64,000 nt of DNA from Alcaligenes pakistanensis (GTDB lineage Bacteria > Pseudomonadota > Gammaproteobacteria > Burkholderiales > Burkholderiaceae_B). Of this stretch, positions 1 through 9,717 are shown one piece after another (position 1 is the first letter of the stretch; each line of letters opens with the position of its first letter). The notes beneath the pieces were generated by a model. The model saw nothing but the letters and a program-made list of their open reading frames with translations, had not been told where the DNA came from and did not search any database. A program made the translations under genes and the position numbers. The DNA lies in NCBI RefSeq assembly GCF_014652815.1, contig NZ_BMZN01000001.1, positions 161,816-225,815 on the forward strand, given 5' to 3'.

Positions 1-1393
1 TCTCCAGTTGCCCTGCCAAACCAAACAGCATGCACTCTTGACCATAACCGGCCGTAAACATCATCCCTATGGGCAAAGACGTTGCGACATCCTGCCCGGC
101 AGGCACGGACATGGAAGGCGAGCCACTGATATTGGCAAGCGCCGCAAACGGTGCCTGCCGGAACACGTGAGCAATCCAGCCCAAACCATCCACATTGTCC
201 TGTGCTTTGTTGTATTCGCCGATTTTCATCGGTAACGTGGGCACGGTGGGCGTCATCAGCACGTCGTAAGTCTGAAAATAGGCACCCAGATTACGCGACA
301 CGGTATTGCGTACCGCAATCGCCCCCAAGATATCAATGCCCGTGATCTTCTTGCCGTAGGCATAGGCCGCCAGGGTGGCTTTTTCTAAATACGCCTCATC
401 AATCGGGCGGCCAGTCTCTGCCGCGATACTGTCTATCCACGCGGCTGTATTCACATTCCAGAACTGAGCATTAGCATGCACAAAAGCCTCCCAGCTGACT
501 CCAGAATCAAACTGCAAGGGCTCGACCTTATGGCCCAGCGATTCCAGCACCGAGGCCATGTCAATCGCTTTAGCGGCAATCATGGATTGGGTCTTGTCTC
601 CGCTGGGCGGATCCAGCATCAGGCCGATGCGCAAGGACCCCGGGTGTTTTTTAACTGAGGACAAAAAACTGTGCGGGGGCGCTGTCGTGTAATACGGCTC
701 CCCAATACCGGGGCGGCTGATGGCATCCAATAAAGCGGCACTATCGCGTACGCTGCGACTGACTCCCAGATGAGCCAGCAGGCCACTCCAGACCTCATCT
801 TGCAAAGGGCCGCTAGAGACCCGCCCCCGGGTAGGTTTTAAACCAAACAGTCCATTTACCGCCGCAGGCACCCGGATAGAGCCACCGCCATCGGTCGCGT
901 GGGCCAGAGGTACCATCCCCGCCGCAACAGCGGCCGCTGAACCACCGGTTGAGCCACCAGCATTAAAGGCCGGGTTCCAGGGATTCAAGGTCGGCCCTAC
1001 ACAGCGGGCTTCGGTCGTTGTGCTGATGGCAAACTCCGAAGTCGTGGTGCGTCCCAGCGTGAGCAGGCCAGCCTCCTTGTAGAGCCGCATCAAGGTGCTA
1101 TCCGCATCCATAACCCTATCTTGTGCCAGTTTGCTGCCCAGCTCGTAGCGCTTGCCCTTCATGGTGATGGCCAGGTCTTTGATCAAGAAAGGCACGCCGT
1201 ACAGAACAGAGTCGGGGTCGGCGTTCCGGTCCAGCTCGGCATCCCAGCTCTCTACCACCGCATTGATTTTGGGATTAAGTGCGTCGATGGCTTTTTTGCC
1301 CACCTGGCTCAACTCTAGGGCACTGATTTGTCTCTTGGCGACCAGCTCAGACAAAGCCAGGGCATCATAAGTCGCGTATTCGCTCAGTTTCAT
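1..1393 (-). CDS. Amidase signature family protein, 3' end cut by window edge
   Basis: Hydrolyses an amide bond; the substrate cannot be told from sequence. About 464 codons are present and the frame runs off the left edge, so the C-terminus is missing. The amidase signature Ser-cisSer-Lys triad is complete: Lys72 in VPFLIKDLA, Ser148 in AGGSTGGSAA and Ser172 in DGGGSIRVPA. The 24-residue gap between the two serines is the family spacing. No signal peptide is seen, so it is probably cytosolic. The ATG at 1393 has GAGG about 7 bases upstream. It is separated from the methyltransferase gene upstream by about 260 bases with no clear terminator. Relatives include mandelamide hydrolase, 6-aminohexanoate-cyclic-dimer hydrolase and general amidases. 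GatA is unlikely because there is no gatCB context. The family is certain, the substrate unknown. Confidence 0.9.
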   Translation of the reverse strand, partial: MKLSEYATYDALALSELVAKRQISALELSQVGKKAIDALNPKINAVVESWDAELDRNADPDSVLYGVPFLIKDLAITMKGKRYELGSKLAQDRVMDADSTLMRLYKEAGLLTLGRTTTSEFAISTTTEARCVGPTLNPWNPAFNAGGSTGGSAAAVAAGMVPLAHATDGGGSIRVPAAVNGLFGLKPTRGRVSSGPLQDEVWSGLLAHLGVSRSVRDSAALLDAISRPGIGEPYYTTAPPHSFLSSVKKHPGSLRIGLMLDPPSGDKTQSMIAAKAIDMASVLESLGHKVEPLQFDSGVSWEAFVHANAQFWNVNTAAWIDSIAAETGRPIDEAYLEKATLAAYAYGKKITGIDILGAIAVRNTVSRNLGAYFQTYDVLMTPTVPTLPMKIGEYNKAQDNVDGLGWIAHVFRQAPFAALANISGSPSMSVPAGQDVATSLPIGMMFTAGYGQECMLFGLAGQLE

Positions 1394-1651
1394 TGTTGAC
1401 CTCATCTGAAAAAACAAGGATTAAGAATCCAGCCGGATACCAACGATGTAGCGATACAACAGGACAATGCGGTCGTTTCCAAGCCGCAAGCAGACAGGCA
1501 CCCAGTCAGTCATACACTAGGCGTGAGCGTACTGATAACTAGGCGCCGTATTAAATGATTGAGCTGATTTTACAAGCAGGTATCAGTGCAACATCAAGAC
1601 AGGATTACCCTGCACAGCTGCATTATTTTGATGGTTTGCAGGCCACTACGG

Positions 1652-2434
1652 CTAGCGGCTATGCTGGCGTCGCTGCTCGTAAAGACACAGGGCAGTGGCG
1701 ATGGCGACGTTCAAGGACTCGACCCCAGGTGCCTGGGGGATAAATACGCGCTGGCTGGCCTTGGCCAACAAAGCCGGGCTGACGCCCTGCCCTTCATTGC
1801 CGAAGACCCAAATCGCTTTGTCCGGCAAGGCCGTATCGTACAAGTCCTGAGTCTCTGGCCCCAGTGAGGTTACCAACACAGGCAAGGCGGCTTTTTCCAA
1901 CAATTCAACTCCGTCCACTTGCTCATGCAGTTGAATAGAAAAATGAGCGCCCTGGGCACTGCGCAGCACTTTTTGTGACCACACACTGGCGCAGCCTGGC
2001 GTCAGGTATACGGCCTCCAAACCTACTGCCACTGCAGTACGCAATACAGTTCCAACATTGCCGGGGTCCTGAACCTGATCCAGCAAAATTGCACGGCCCA
2101 TCGGGATGCTCCCGCCCGGTGTCCGGGGAACACGCACGATAAAACCTATCCCTTGGCCTTGGCCGACCTGCGAGACGGCATTCATCAAGGTGGAGTTGAA
2201 AATAACGCCGCTATGGCCCGGTAGAAAACGAGCCAATTCCAGCAGCTCTTCTGAATGACGGTCCATCTCAAACACTGCCAGCTCGGGCAAGCCGCGCCGC
2301 TCCAGCCACATCTGGCACAGATGGATGCCTTCCAGCCAAATCAGTTGATCGTCTCCGTCCAGCTCACGTTTGTCGTGAGCCAGGCGCTGCACTCGTTTGA
2401 ACAGTGCATTATCTTTGGATTCAATCAGCCTCAT
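1652..2434 (-). CDS. TrmH/SpoU family RNA 2'-O-methyltransferase
   Basis: Transfers a methyl group from S-adenosylmethionine to a ribose 2'-hydroxyl, probably in 23S rRNA. The 260-residue protein has an N-terminal substrate-binding region (about residues 1-100) and a C-terminal SPOUT knot domain. All three SpoU motifs are visible: motif 1 [18 protein letters not shown], motif 2 [11 protein letters not shown] and motif 3 [18 protein letters not shown]. The start lies 14 bases inside the 3' end of rnhB, so the two are probably translationally coupled. It is the last gene of the long rpsB-to-rnhB cluster. Closest characterised types are RlmB and TsnR-like enzymes; the methylated nucleotide cannot be assigned. 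Confidence 0.9.
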   Translation of the reverse strand: MRLIESKDNALFKRVQRLAHDKRELDGDDQLIWLEGIHLCQMWLERRGLPELAVFEMDRHSEELLELARFLPGHSGVIFNSTLMNAVSQVGQGQGIGFIVRVPRTPGGSIPMGRAILLDQVQDPGNVGTVLRTAVAVGLEAVYLTPGCASVWSQKVLRSAQGAHFSIQLHEQVDGVELLEKAALPVLVTSLGPETQDLYDTALPDKAIWVFGNEGQGVSPALLAKASQRVFIPQAPGVESLNVAIATALCLYEQRRQHSR

Positions 2435-3047
2435 TCTTCAGCTTACCTAAAAACGATGCGCGTACCGGCGCGAAACTTCGACGATGCTCTGGACACGGTC
2501 CATGCTGGGACAAGCGTTGCAGATGCAAAGCGGTGCCGTACCCTTTGTGTTGATCAAACCCGTACTCGGGATAATCACGATGCAATTCCAGACAAACCGC
2601 ATCACGAGCTGTTTTAGCCAAAATGGACGCAGCGGCAATGGCCGCATGGCTTGCATCCCCTTTGATAATGGCTTCAGCCGGACAACACAAACCAGTCGGA
2701 ATGCGGTTACCGTCGACTAAAGCCTGCTCCGGTTTGACGCTCAGGCCATTGCACGCTCTTTGCATCGCCAGCATGGCGGCATGCAGGATGTTGATGTCAT
2801 CAATTTCCGCCACAGTCGCGCTGGCAATTTCCCAGGATATCGCACGCTCCTTGATCAACACCGCCAGCGCATCGCGCCGCTTGGCCGTCAATTTCTTGGA
2901 GTCATTCAAGCCTTCAATGGGATTATTGGGGTCCAGAATAACGGCAGCGGCAAAAACCGGGCCGGCCAGGGGACCACGGCCCGCCTCATCCAAACCCGCC
3001 ACCAGTCCAGCCGAGGCATCACTGACTAATAAATCCAGCTGCTTCAT
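2421..3047 (-). CDS. rnhB: Ribonuclease HII
   Basis: Endonuclease that cuts the RNA strand of RNA-DNA hybrids and starts removal of misincorporated ribonucleotides. At 208 residues it has the usual family length. The N-terminal motif [16 protein letters not shown] supplies Asp20 and Glu21. Asp112 (ALVDGN) and Asp149 (AKTARDAV) complete the acidic metal-binding set. The start ATG overlaps the lpxB stop as ATGA, and the 3' end overlaps the methyltransferase gene by 14 bases. Placement directly after lpxB is the standard proteobacterial order. Identification is secure. Confidence 0.97.
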   Translation of the reverse strand: MKQLDLLVSDASAGLVAGLDEAGRGPLAGPVFAAAVILDPNNPIEGLNDSKKLTAKRRDALAVLIKERAISWEIASATVAEIDDINILHAAMLAMQRACNGLSVKPEQALVDGNRIPTGLCCPAEAIIKGDASHAAIAAASILAKTARDAVCLELHRDYPEYGFDQHKGYGTALHLQRLSQHGPCPEHRRSFAPVRASFLGKLKNEAD

Positions 3048-4309
3048 CCACGCGCCATCTTCAAAATAACATCTGCCGCCAAAGCCGGCGTATCACGGCG
3101 CAAGGTCAAATGCATAGCAGTAAAGACTTGCTCGATATGTGCCACATAATCCTGATCACTTAAGGCTTTCCAACACGCTTGCGCCAGTTTCTGCGGTTGG
3201 GCATCCTCTTGCAACAACTCTGGCACCACAAAATCACGGGCCAGTACGTTAGGTAAGCCTACCCAAGGCACGTATGGCTTATCTTGACCGGATTTCCACC
3301 GGATGATGCGCTCCATCATGGGGCTGAGTACATACGAAATAACCATAGGACGCTTGTATAGCGCCGTTTCCAGGCTGGCTGTCCCACTGGCGACCAAAAC
3401 CGCATCACTGGCTTCCATGACCGTCCAGGCGGGTGGACGTACCACCCCTTCCGAATCCGGTTCGCGGATACCGGCGGTATTGGCATCAACAAGGTGCAAA
3501 TTGCGTACTGGATGCTGTGCCAGCGCCTCTTCAAACTCTTGCCTGCGTTTGGGGTTCACCATCGGAACCAGAATCGTCAGATCAGGATCTTGATCCTGCA
3601 AGATTTGTACCGCTTGCAAAAAACGCGGCGACAACATCTTGACCTCGGACGAGCGACTACCCGGCAACACACCCAGGATACGGCCTGACTCCGGCAGTCC
3701 TAGACGGCGGCGTGCATCAGCCTTATCCGGCTGCAAGGGAATATTGGCAGCCAGTGGATGCCCCACATAGGTCACGGGAATACCTTCCTTTTCGTAGATC
3801 TCGGTCTCGAAAGGAAACAGCACCAGCATGTGGGAAACCGCTTCACGGATTTTGTGGATACGCTCGTAGCGCCAGGCCCAAATCGAAGGCCCCACAAAAT
3901 GTACCGTGGGCACGCCTGCCTGGCGCAAACGATGCTCCAGGCGTAAATTGAAGTCTGGTGCATCAATCCCCACAAACACATCAGGACGCTGGCGCAAATA
4001 GTGATTGCGCATGCCCAAATAGGTGGAAACCAAGCCCGGAATACGTTTGAGGGCCTCGACGTAACCAAAGACCGTCAAGGCATCCATGGGATAGTGTTGG
4101 TGGAATTGCTGGGCAGCCATCTCTGGGCCGCCTATGCCTTCCACCTGCATACCAGGGCTACCCTGGCGCAGGCCTTGAATGATGCGAGCCGCCAGTAAAT
4201 CACCAGAAGGCTCCCCCGCTACCATTCCCACTCGCAGATCCCGTTTTTTGGCCTCAGTGTGCCCCGAGTCGGCTGAGCGTGCCGCTAATGGGCTAGAGGC
4301 GTTGCTCAT
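3044..4309 (-). CDS. lpxB: Lipid-A-disaccharide synthase
   Basis: Glycosyltransferase (GT19) that joins UDP-2,3-diacylglucosamine to lipid X to give the lipid A disaccharide, at the inner face of the cytoplasmic membrane. The N-terminus reads [18 protein letters not shown], followed by GIGGPEM, and later [13 protein letters not shown] and [11 protein letters not shown], all typical of LpxB. The frame could open at a TTG at 4318, but the ATG at 4309 overlaps the lpxA stop as ATGA and is preferred, giving 421 residues. That is about 40 longer than the E. coli enzyme, mostly from a polar N-terminal extension of about 25 residues before the conserved core. It also overlaps rnhB by ATGA. Confidence 0.96.
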   Translation of the reverse strand: MSNASSPLAARSADSGHTEAKKRDLRVGMVAGEPSGDLLAARIIQGLRQGSPGMQVEGIGGPEMAAQQFHQHYPMDALTVFGYVEALKRIPGLVSTYLGMRNHYLRQRPDVFVGIDAPDFNLRLEHRLRQAGVPTVHFVGPSIWAWRYERIHKIREAVSHMLVLFPFETEIYEKEGIPVTYVGHPLAANIPLQPDKADARRRLGLPESGRILGVLPGSRSSEVKMLSPRFLQAVQILQDQDPDLTILVPMVNPKRRQEFEEALAQHPVRNLHLVDANTAGIREPDSEGVVRPPAWTVMEASDAVLVASGTASLETALYKRPMVISYVLSPMMERIIRWKSGQDKPYVPWVGLPNVLARDFVVPELLQEDAQPQKLAQACWKALSDQDYVAHIEQVFTAMHLTLRRDTPALAADVILKMARG

Positions 4310-5094
4310 GGTCGGCAAATGCCCCGGCTGGAGTCATTCAAAAAGTCGATCATGAGCTGTACTGCGTCACGGCAATCAGGCTGTGCTTGCTGCAACACCT
4401 GCATTTGCTCCACCGCCTGCTCAACCGTCAGTTTGCGGCGATACAGCAGTTTGTAGCTTTCCTTGACGGCAGAAATCGCTTCAGCCGAGTAATTACGACG
4501 ACCCAGGCCTTCGCTATTAACGCCAACCGGACGGAACGGATCGCCCGCACCAATGACGTAAGGAGGAATATCCTGGCGTACCGAGCTGGTACCACCAATC
4601 ATGCTATGCGCACCAATACGGCCAAACTGATGCACGGCAGTCAAGCCACCCAAGATAGCCCAATCGCCAATATGCACGTGACCACCCAGCTGGACGCTAT
4701 TGGCAATAATCGTGTGATTACCAATCTGGCAATCGTGCGCAATATGAGTGTAGGCCATGATCCAGTTGTCATTGCCAACACGGGTCACGCCTACGTCTTG
4801 CACCGTACCGGTATTGATGGTGACGTACTCACGCACCATATTGCCATCGCCCATTTCCAGGCGAGTCGGTTCTCCAGCGTACTTCTTATCTTGCGGCATG
4901 CCCCCGATGGAGCAGAAACGGTAAAAATGGTTGTTGCGACCGATTGTGGTCACCCCATCAATCACGCAGTGAGGGCCAACTTTCGTGCCTGCACCAATCG
5001 TGACATTGGGCCCAATAATGCTGTAGGGCCCGACCTCAACATCATCTGCCAGCGTTGCGCCTGCTTCGATGATGGCCGTTTCATGAATACGCAT
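4306..5094 (-). CDS. lpxA: UDP-N-acetylglucosamine O-acyltransferase
   Basis: First step of lipid A synthesis: transfers a 3-hydroxyacyl chain from ACP to the 3-OH of UDP-GlcNAc. The 262-residue length is identical to E. coli LpxA. Left-handed beta-helix hexapeptide repeats cover roughly residues 1-185, followed by a helical C-terminus. Catalytic His120 (E. coli His125) and His117 lie in YTHIAHDCQ. The residue equivalent to the E. coli acyl-chain ruler Gly173 is Gly168 here (SMIGGTSS), which points to a long (C14-type) chain rather than C10. It lies between fabZ and lpxB, with 3 bases between fabZ and lpxA and an ATGA overlap into lpxB. Confidence 0.97.
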   Translation of the reverse strand: MRIHETAIIEAGATLADDVEVGPYSIIGPNVTIGAGTKVGPHCVIDGVTTIGRNNHFYRFCSIGGMPQDKKYAGEPTRLEMGDGNMVREYVTINTGTVQDVGVTRVGNDNWIMAYTHIAHDCQIGNHTIIANSVQLGGHVHIGDWAILGGLTAVHQFGRIGAHSMIGGTSSVRQDIPPYVIGAGDPFRPVGVNSEGLGRRNYSAEAISAVKESYKLLYRRKLTVEQAVEQMQVLQQAQPDCRDAVQLMIDFLNDSSRGICRP

Positions 5095-5097
5095 AAA

Positions 5098-5553
5098 TCA
5101 CTCTTCCAATTGACGGATAGCACACATAATTTTGGCTTCAGCAACCACCTGGCCGTCGACCAGTGCACGGCCGGTGTACTTGCACAAAGCGCGGCTGATC
5201 CGGTCAGCAACGACTTCCAGACGCAATTGATCGCCCGGCATAACAGGCTTGCGAAAACGAGCCCCATCCACACCAACCAGATAGTAGGCCAATTTATTGT
5301 CCACTTTGGCGTACGGATCTTCGGGATCGGTAAAGGAAAACAAGGCCGCTGCCTGAGCCATGGCTTCAATGATCAAAACCCCTGGCATCACCGGCATATG
5401 CGGAAAGTGCCCGGTAAAAAAGGGTTCATTCATCGACACGTTTTTAATGGCGACGATGCTCTTGCCGGGCACCAGTTCCAAGACGCGATCAACCAGCAGC
5501 ATCGGGTAACGATGAGGAAGGCGATCCATAATTTGTCGAATGTCGAGTTCCAT
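5098..5553 (-). CDS. fabZ: 3-hydroxyacyl-[ACP] dehydratase
   Basis: Dehydrates (3R)-hydroxyacyl-ACP to trans-2-enoyl-ACP in fatty acid elongation, competing with LpxA and LpxD for the same substrates. The 151-residue hot-dog-fold protein has the catalytic pair His49 ([14 protein letters not shown]) and Glu63 (VLIIEAMAQ), at the same positions as in P. aeruginosa FabZ. The longer frame from 5610 overlaps lpxD. The ATG at 5553 is chosen because AGGACA lies just upstream and it matches family length. It sits 13 bases after lpxD and 3 bases before lpxA. Confidence 0.97.
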   Translation of the reverse strand: MELDIRQIMDRLPHRYPMLLVDRVLELVPGKSIVAIKNVSMNEPFFTGHFPHMPVMPGVLIIEAMAQAAALFSFTDPEDPYAKVDNKLAYYLVGVDGARFRKPVMPGDQLRLEVVADRISRALCKYTGRALVDGQVVAEAKIMCAIRQLEE

Positions 5554-5566
5554 TGTCCTGTCCTGC

Positions 5567-6700
5567 TTATTTTTGTTTATTGATATGTTCAGATGATTCG
5601 TTTGCACCATCAGCCTGTTGACGTTCCAAAGAACGCAGACGACGACGCAAACCGCTCAGTTGCCCCAATACGGCAGCATTTTTCTGCCAGTCCTGGTGTC
5701 CAGCAAAGGGATACACCCCTGTATAACGTCCAGGCTGGCTGATATTGGACGTGACAGCCGTACCGCCAGAGACGTGTACATCGTCGCCCAAAACCAAGTG
5801 CCCCGAGAGCATGGCTGCCCCCGCAATCGTGCAACGCGCCCCGATTTGGGTCGAGCCGGCCACCCCCACACAAGCCGCCATGGCGGTGTGCTCGCCGACC
5901 TGCACGTTGTGCCCGATCATGATTTGATTGTCCAGCTTGACGCCGTCGCTCAGCACGGTGTCATCCAGCGCACCACGATCGACCGTGGTATTGGCACCAA
6001 TTTCAACATCATCACCAATGCGCACGTGGCCGATCTGCGCAATCTTGGCCCAGGCACCCTTTCCTTTCACAGGATCCGGCGCAAAACCAAAACCGTCTGC
6101 CCCCAGCACGACGCCCGAATGCAGAATGACGCGATCGCCAATATGCACCTGGTGATACAGAGTGACACGCGCATGCAGTAGACCATCCTGGCCCAAGGTG
6201 GAGCCTGCACCGATAACACAGTGCGCTCCCAGGCGCGTGCCGCGCCCAATGCGAACCCCGGCTTCCACCACACAGAAGGGCCCCACCGACACACCTTCGC
6301 CCAATTGAGCGCTGGGATCGATGACCGCACTGGGATGAATACCGGCGGGCAAATCCGCCATACGCACCTGATCAAAACGCTGCGCCAACAGCGCATACAT
6401 CAGATAAGGTTGCGAGCACAGGACCGGCACAAAAGAGGGTGTGGCGCTCAGGCCTTCATAGACTTGCGGCGTCAAAATCACCACTGCAGCAGATGTCTGC
6501 TCCAGCAGATCCTGCATTTTGGGATTGGACAGAAAGCTGATTTCCTCCGGGCCCGCAGAAAGCAAAGAGCCTAGGCCCCGAATCCGGGGCGTAGGCTCTT
6601 TAATGCCTTCTGGCAGCTTGCAATCCAGTCCGGTCTTGTTGATGGCGTCTATGAGTTCAGACAGCTGTACAGCCTGATCAACGTTCAGCAATACCGGCAT
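5567..6700 (-). CDS. lpxD: UDP-3-O-(3-hydroxyacyl)glucosamine N-acyltransferase
   Basis: Third step of lipid A synthesis: N-acylates UDP-3-O-acylglucosamine using 3-hydroxyacyl-ACP. The 377 residues comprise an N-terminal uridine-binding domain (about 1-115), hexapeptide repeats forming a left-handed beta helix (about 120-325) and a C-terminal helical tail rich in Arg and Gln. Catalytic His264 lies in [12 protein letters not shown], matching E. coli His239. The length is somewhat above the E. coli protein (341). It starts 6 bases after the skp stop and is followed by fabZ. Confidence 0.96.
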   Translation of the reverse strand: MPVLLNVDQAVQLSELIDAINKTGLDCKLPEGIKEPTPRIRGLGSLLSAGPEEISFLSNPKMQDLLEQTSAAVVILTPQVYEGLSATPSFVPVLCSQPYLMYALLAQRFDQVRMADLPAGIHPSAVIDPSAQLGEGVSVGPFCVVEAGVRIGRGTRLGAHCVIGAGSTLGQDGLLHARVTLYHQVHIGDRVILHSGVVLGADGFGFAPDPVKGKGAWAKIAQIGHVRIGDDVEIGANTTVDRGALDDTVLSDGVKLDNQIMIGHNVQVGEHTAMAACVGVAGSTQIGARCTIAGAAMLSGHLVLGDDVHVSGGTAVTSNISQPGRYTGVYPFAGHQDWQKNAAVLGQLSGLRRRLRSLERQQADGANESSEHINKQK

Positions 6701-6706
6701 AGTGCA

Positions 6707-7261
6707 TCAACCGCCCAGTGCTTTCAGGACTTCCTCGGTGATATCCACACGTGGGCTGACCGTGACGGCGTCCTGGATGATCAGGTCGTAGCCTTGGGAG
6801 TCAGCAATACGCTTGATGGCGGCATCAGCCTGCTCAACAATGGCCGAGAACTCTTCGTTACGACGACGGTTGAAGTCTTCCTGGAATTCGCGGCGCTTGC
6901 GCTGCAAATCGGAGTCCAGATCAGCCAGCTGACGCTGACGCTTCACACGGTCGGACTCGGACAGCACAGGGGCGTCCTTGTCGAATTTCTGAGCTTGCGA
7001 GCGCAGGTTATTAGCCAAGCGCTCCAGTTCTTCGTCGCGGCGTTTGAACTCGGCTTCGATCTTGGTCTGAGCCGCTTTAGCCGGCTTGGAATCACGCAAG
7101 ATGCGCTCTGTGCTGACAAAACCAATTTTGGTCTGTGCCTGAACAACAGGTGCAGCGGTCATGGCGCCGACACCCAGCGCGGCAGCCAGAACGAGCGCTT
7201 TATTGCCACGCGACAAGCTGCGGGCGATGTTTGTAAGTTTTAATGCGATGTTTGACTTCAT
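6707..7261 (-). CDS. skp: Periplasmic OmpH/Skp-family chaperone
   Basis: Periplasmic holdase that protects unfolded outer-membrane proteins on the way to BamA. The 184-residue precursor has a basic N-terminus and hydrophobic stretch ending APVVQA, with likely cleavage after Ala42. The mature part starts TKIGFVSTERILRDS, which is typical of the family, and is dominated by a charged coiled-coil region (about 65-150) rich in Arg, Glu, Gln and Lys. It lies between bamA (61 bases upstream) and lpxD (6 bases downstream), the conserved order. The signal peptide n-region is longer than in E. coli Skp. Confidence 0.94.
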   Translation of the reverse strand: MKSNIALKLTNIARSLSRGNKALVLAAALGVGAMTAAPVVQAQTKIGFVSTERILRDSKPAKAAQTKIEAEFKRRDEELERLANNLRSQAQKFDKDAPVLSESDRVKRQRQLADLDSDLQRKRREFQEDFNRRRNEEFSAIVEQADAAIKRIADSQGYDLIIQDAVTVSPRVDITEEVLKALGG

Positions 7262-7322
7262 GAAAAATCTACCTTGCTAATTAGGCTGCAGAATAGTGCA
7301 ATTGTGCCACTAAACACGAACA

Positions 7323-9665
7323 TCAGAAAGCGGTACCAATCTGGAACTGGAAGGCCTGCTTATCGTCGCCTTCCTTGGCGCGCAAGGCGCGGCCGTAAGA
7401 CAACTGCAGAGGACCCAGTGGCGATTCCCAGGACAAGCCCAAACCTGCAGCGTATTTCCAGCCGCATGGGTCTTCCGATACACGATCGGGTCGACCCATT
7501 GGGCAACCACCGCTGGTGTTGTCCACTTTACCGGCATCGGCAAAGACGAACCAACGCAGCGTACGGTCACGCGATGCACCCGGGAATGGCAGGTACAACT
7601 GAGCGTTGGCGATCATACGACGCGAGCCACCCAGATAGTCACCCGTCAAAGTGTCTCGGCCACCCAGGGAAGCCCCTTCGTAGCCACGTACCGAACCAAT
7701 ACCCCCGGCATACACGTTCTTAATCACTGGGAATGACTTGCCACCAATGCTGCGACCGTAGTCAATCGCACCGTTCAGAGCCAAGGTGTACGCACGGCCC
7801 AGTGGAATGTAGTGCTGGTGGCTGGCGCGCAACATGTAGTAGCGCAGGTCCACCGTACCCATATCAGCCGACAGACTGGTCAGGCTACCCTTGTTAGGTG
7901 CAATAGCGCTGTCGCGGGTATCTTTGGACCAACCCAGGTTGAAAATAAAGGTATTGGTGCCTTCGCCGTACTCATTCACGTAATCCTGATAGGCACGTGG
8001 TGTGTACTCCGGGCTCAGACGCGAGAGCTTGTTGTGCTCGAAATTCACACCCATGAATACGCGGTCGTATTCAGAGATAGGCACACCAAAGTTCAGACCG
8101 CCACCGATTGCCGTGTTCTGGTAATCACCCCAACCATCGTTGGACTGGTAAGGCGTAGTACGACGGTAGTAAATGGAAGTGGTCTTGCTGATGCCGTCGC
8201 CAGTCCAAAACGGATTGGTGTGGCTGATCACTGCGGCGCGGTTCACTTTACTGGTGTTGACCTGTAAGGACAGGCTGTTACCGCTACCGAAAATATTGTC
8301 CTGGCTGATACCTGCCGACAGCATCAATTTATCGGTGGAACCGTAACCAATACCCAGGTTAACCAGGCCGGTCGGTTTTTCCTGAACGGCCACGTTCACG
8401 TCCACCTGGTCAGGCGAACCGGGAACTGGTTTAGTGTTCACGTCCACTTCGTTAAAGTAGCCCAGGCGGTCCACACGGTCACGCGAGAACTTGATAGCAT
8501 CCGAGTCGTACCAAGCGGCCTCTTGCTGGCGCATTTCACGACGCACCACTTCATCGCGGGTGCGGACGTTACCACCCACCTCGATACGGCGGACATAGAC
8601 GCGACGACCTGGGTCAACGTAGAAAGTCAGGTCCGCAGTGTGATTCTCGCGATCCAGCACCGGATTGGGGTTGGCGTTTGCAAACGCATAGCCCAGGCCA
8701 CCCAAGTAGTCGGTAATGGCTTTAACCGTACCGCTGGTTTTATCCGAGGAGAACACCTCGCCTTCTTTCTGCTGAACCAGTGGCTGGATCTTGTCTTCCA
8801 GACCCAGCAGATCACCGGCCAGCTTCACGCTGTTCAGCGTGTAGGGCTGACCTTCATGAATGGTCAGGGTAATGAAAATGTCTTTACGGTCAGGCGAGAT
8901 AGAGACTTGTGGAGGCTCGGCCGAATACTCCAGGAAGCCACGATTCAGGTAGTAGGAGCGGATACGCTCCATATCGCCTTCCAGCTTCTCGCGGGAGTAT
9001 TTGTCGGTACCGGTGTACCAGGTCATCATGCCCGAGGTGGTCAGTTCCATCTGGTCGAGCAGGTCGCCCTGCGAGAAAGCTTCGCTACCTACAATGCGAA
9101 TTTCCTTGATCTTGGCCAGACCACCTTCAAAGATGTCAAAGCTCACGCCCACACGGTTACGTGGCAAAGGCGTGATGATAGGCGTGATTTCCACACCGTA
9201 TTTGCCCTTGGACAGGTATTGCTGCTTCAGTTCAAATTCGGCGCGTTCCAACATGGAACGGTCAAATACCCGGCCTTCTCCAAAGCCTACCTGAGCCAGG
9301 GAGTTGGTAATATTCTTGGCGTCGAACTCGCGCATACCGTTAAAGGACACGGAAGCAATGGTCGGGCGCTCTTTGACATTGACGATCAGCACGTTAGTGC
9401 CGGTGTCAATTTGCACGTCACTGAAAAAGCCTGTGGCATACAGACGCTGAATCGCGTCGGCCGCTTGCTCTTCCGAGAAGGACTCACCAACCTTGACAGG
9501 CAAAGACGCGAACACGGCGCCAGGGTCGACCCGCTGGATACCGTTGACTTGAATATCGCGCACGACAAACGGTGCAAATGCATTCGCCAAGGCAGGAGCA
9601 AGCAGACTTGCTACCAATAAAGGCAGAACACGCAACGCAAAAGTAGGTTTCCGGCTAAACGACAT
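7323..9665 (-). CDS. bamA: Outer-membrane protein assembly factor BamA
   Basis: Core of the BAM complex, which inserts beta-barrel proteins into the outer membrane. The 780 residues include a signal peptide cleaved after about Ala29 (PALANA), five POTRA domains (about 30-430; the first starts FVVRDIQVNGIQRVD) and a C-terminal 16-strand barrel. The barrel has the conserved VRGYEGASLGG loop near residue 657 and ends in Phe (QFQIGTAF), the beta-signal. A longer frame from 9755 overlaps rseP. The ATG at 9665 is chosen because it gives a proper signal peptide. It follows rseP by 52 bases. Confidence 0.97.
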   Translation of the reverse strand: MSFSRKPTFALRVLPLLVASLLAPALANAFAPFVVRDIQVNGIQRVDPGAVFASLPVKVGESFSEEQAADAIQRLYATGFFSDVQIDTGTNVLIVNVKERPTIASVSFNGMREFDAKNITNSLAQVGFGEGRVFDRSMLERAEFELKQQYLSKGKYGVEITPIITPLPRNRVGVSFDIFEGGLAKIKEIRIVGSEAFSQGDLLDQMELTTSGMMTWYTGTDKYSREKLEGDMERIRSYYLNRGFLEYSAEPPQVSISPDRKDIFITLTIHEGQPYTLNSVKLAGDLLGLEDKIQPLVQQKEGEVFSSDKTSGTVKAITDYLGGLGYAFANANPNPVLDRENHTADLTFYVDPGRRVYVRRIEVGGNVRTRDEVVRREMRQQEAAWYDSDAIKFSRDRVDRLGYFNEVDVNTKPVPGSPDQVDVNVAVQEKPTGLVNLGIGYGSTDKLMLSAGISQDNIFGSGNSLSLQVNTSKVNRAAVISHTNPFWTGDGISKTTSIYYRRTTPYQSNDGWGDYQNTAIGGGLNFGVPISEYDRVFMGVNFEHNKLSRLSPEYTPRAYQDYVNEYGEGTNTFIFNLGWSKDTRDSAIAPNKGSLTSLSADMGTVDLRYYMLRASHQHYIPLGRAYTLALNGAIDYGRSIGGKSFPVIKNVYAGGIGSVRGYEGASLGGRDTLTGDYLGGSRRMIANAQLYLPFPGASRDRTLRWFVFADAGKVDNTSGGCPMGRPDRVSEDPCGWKYAAGLGLSWESPLGPLQLSYGRALRAKEGDDKQAFQFQIGTAF

Positions 9666-9717
9666 CCTGGACAATCCTTGGTCGGTCAAATGGTTGGAAA
9701 TTGTATGCCACCCGCTC

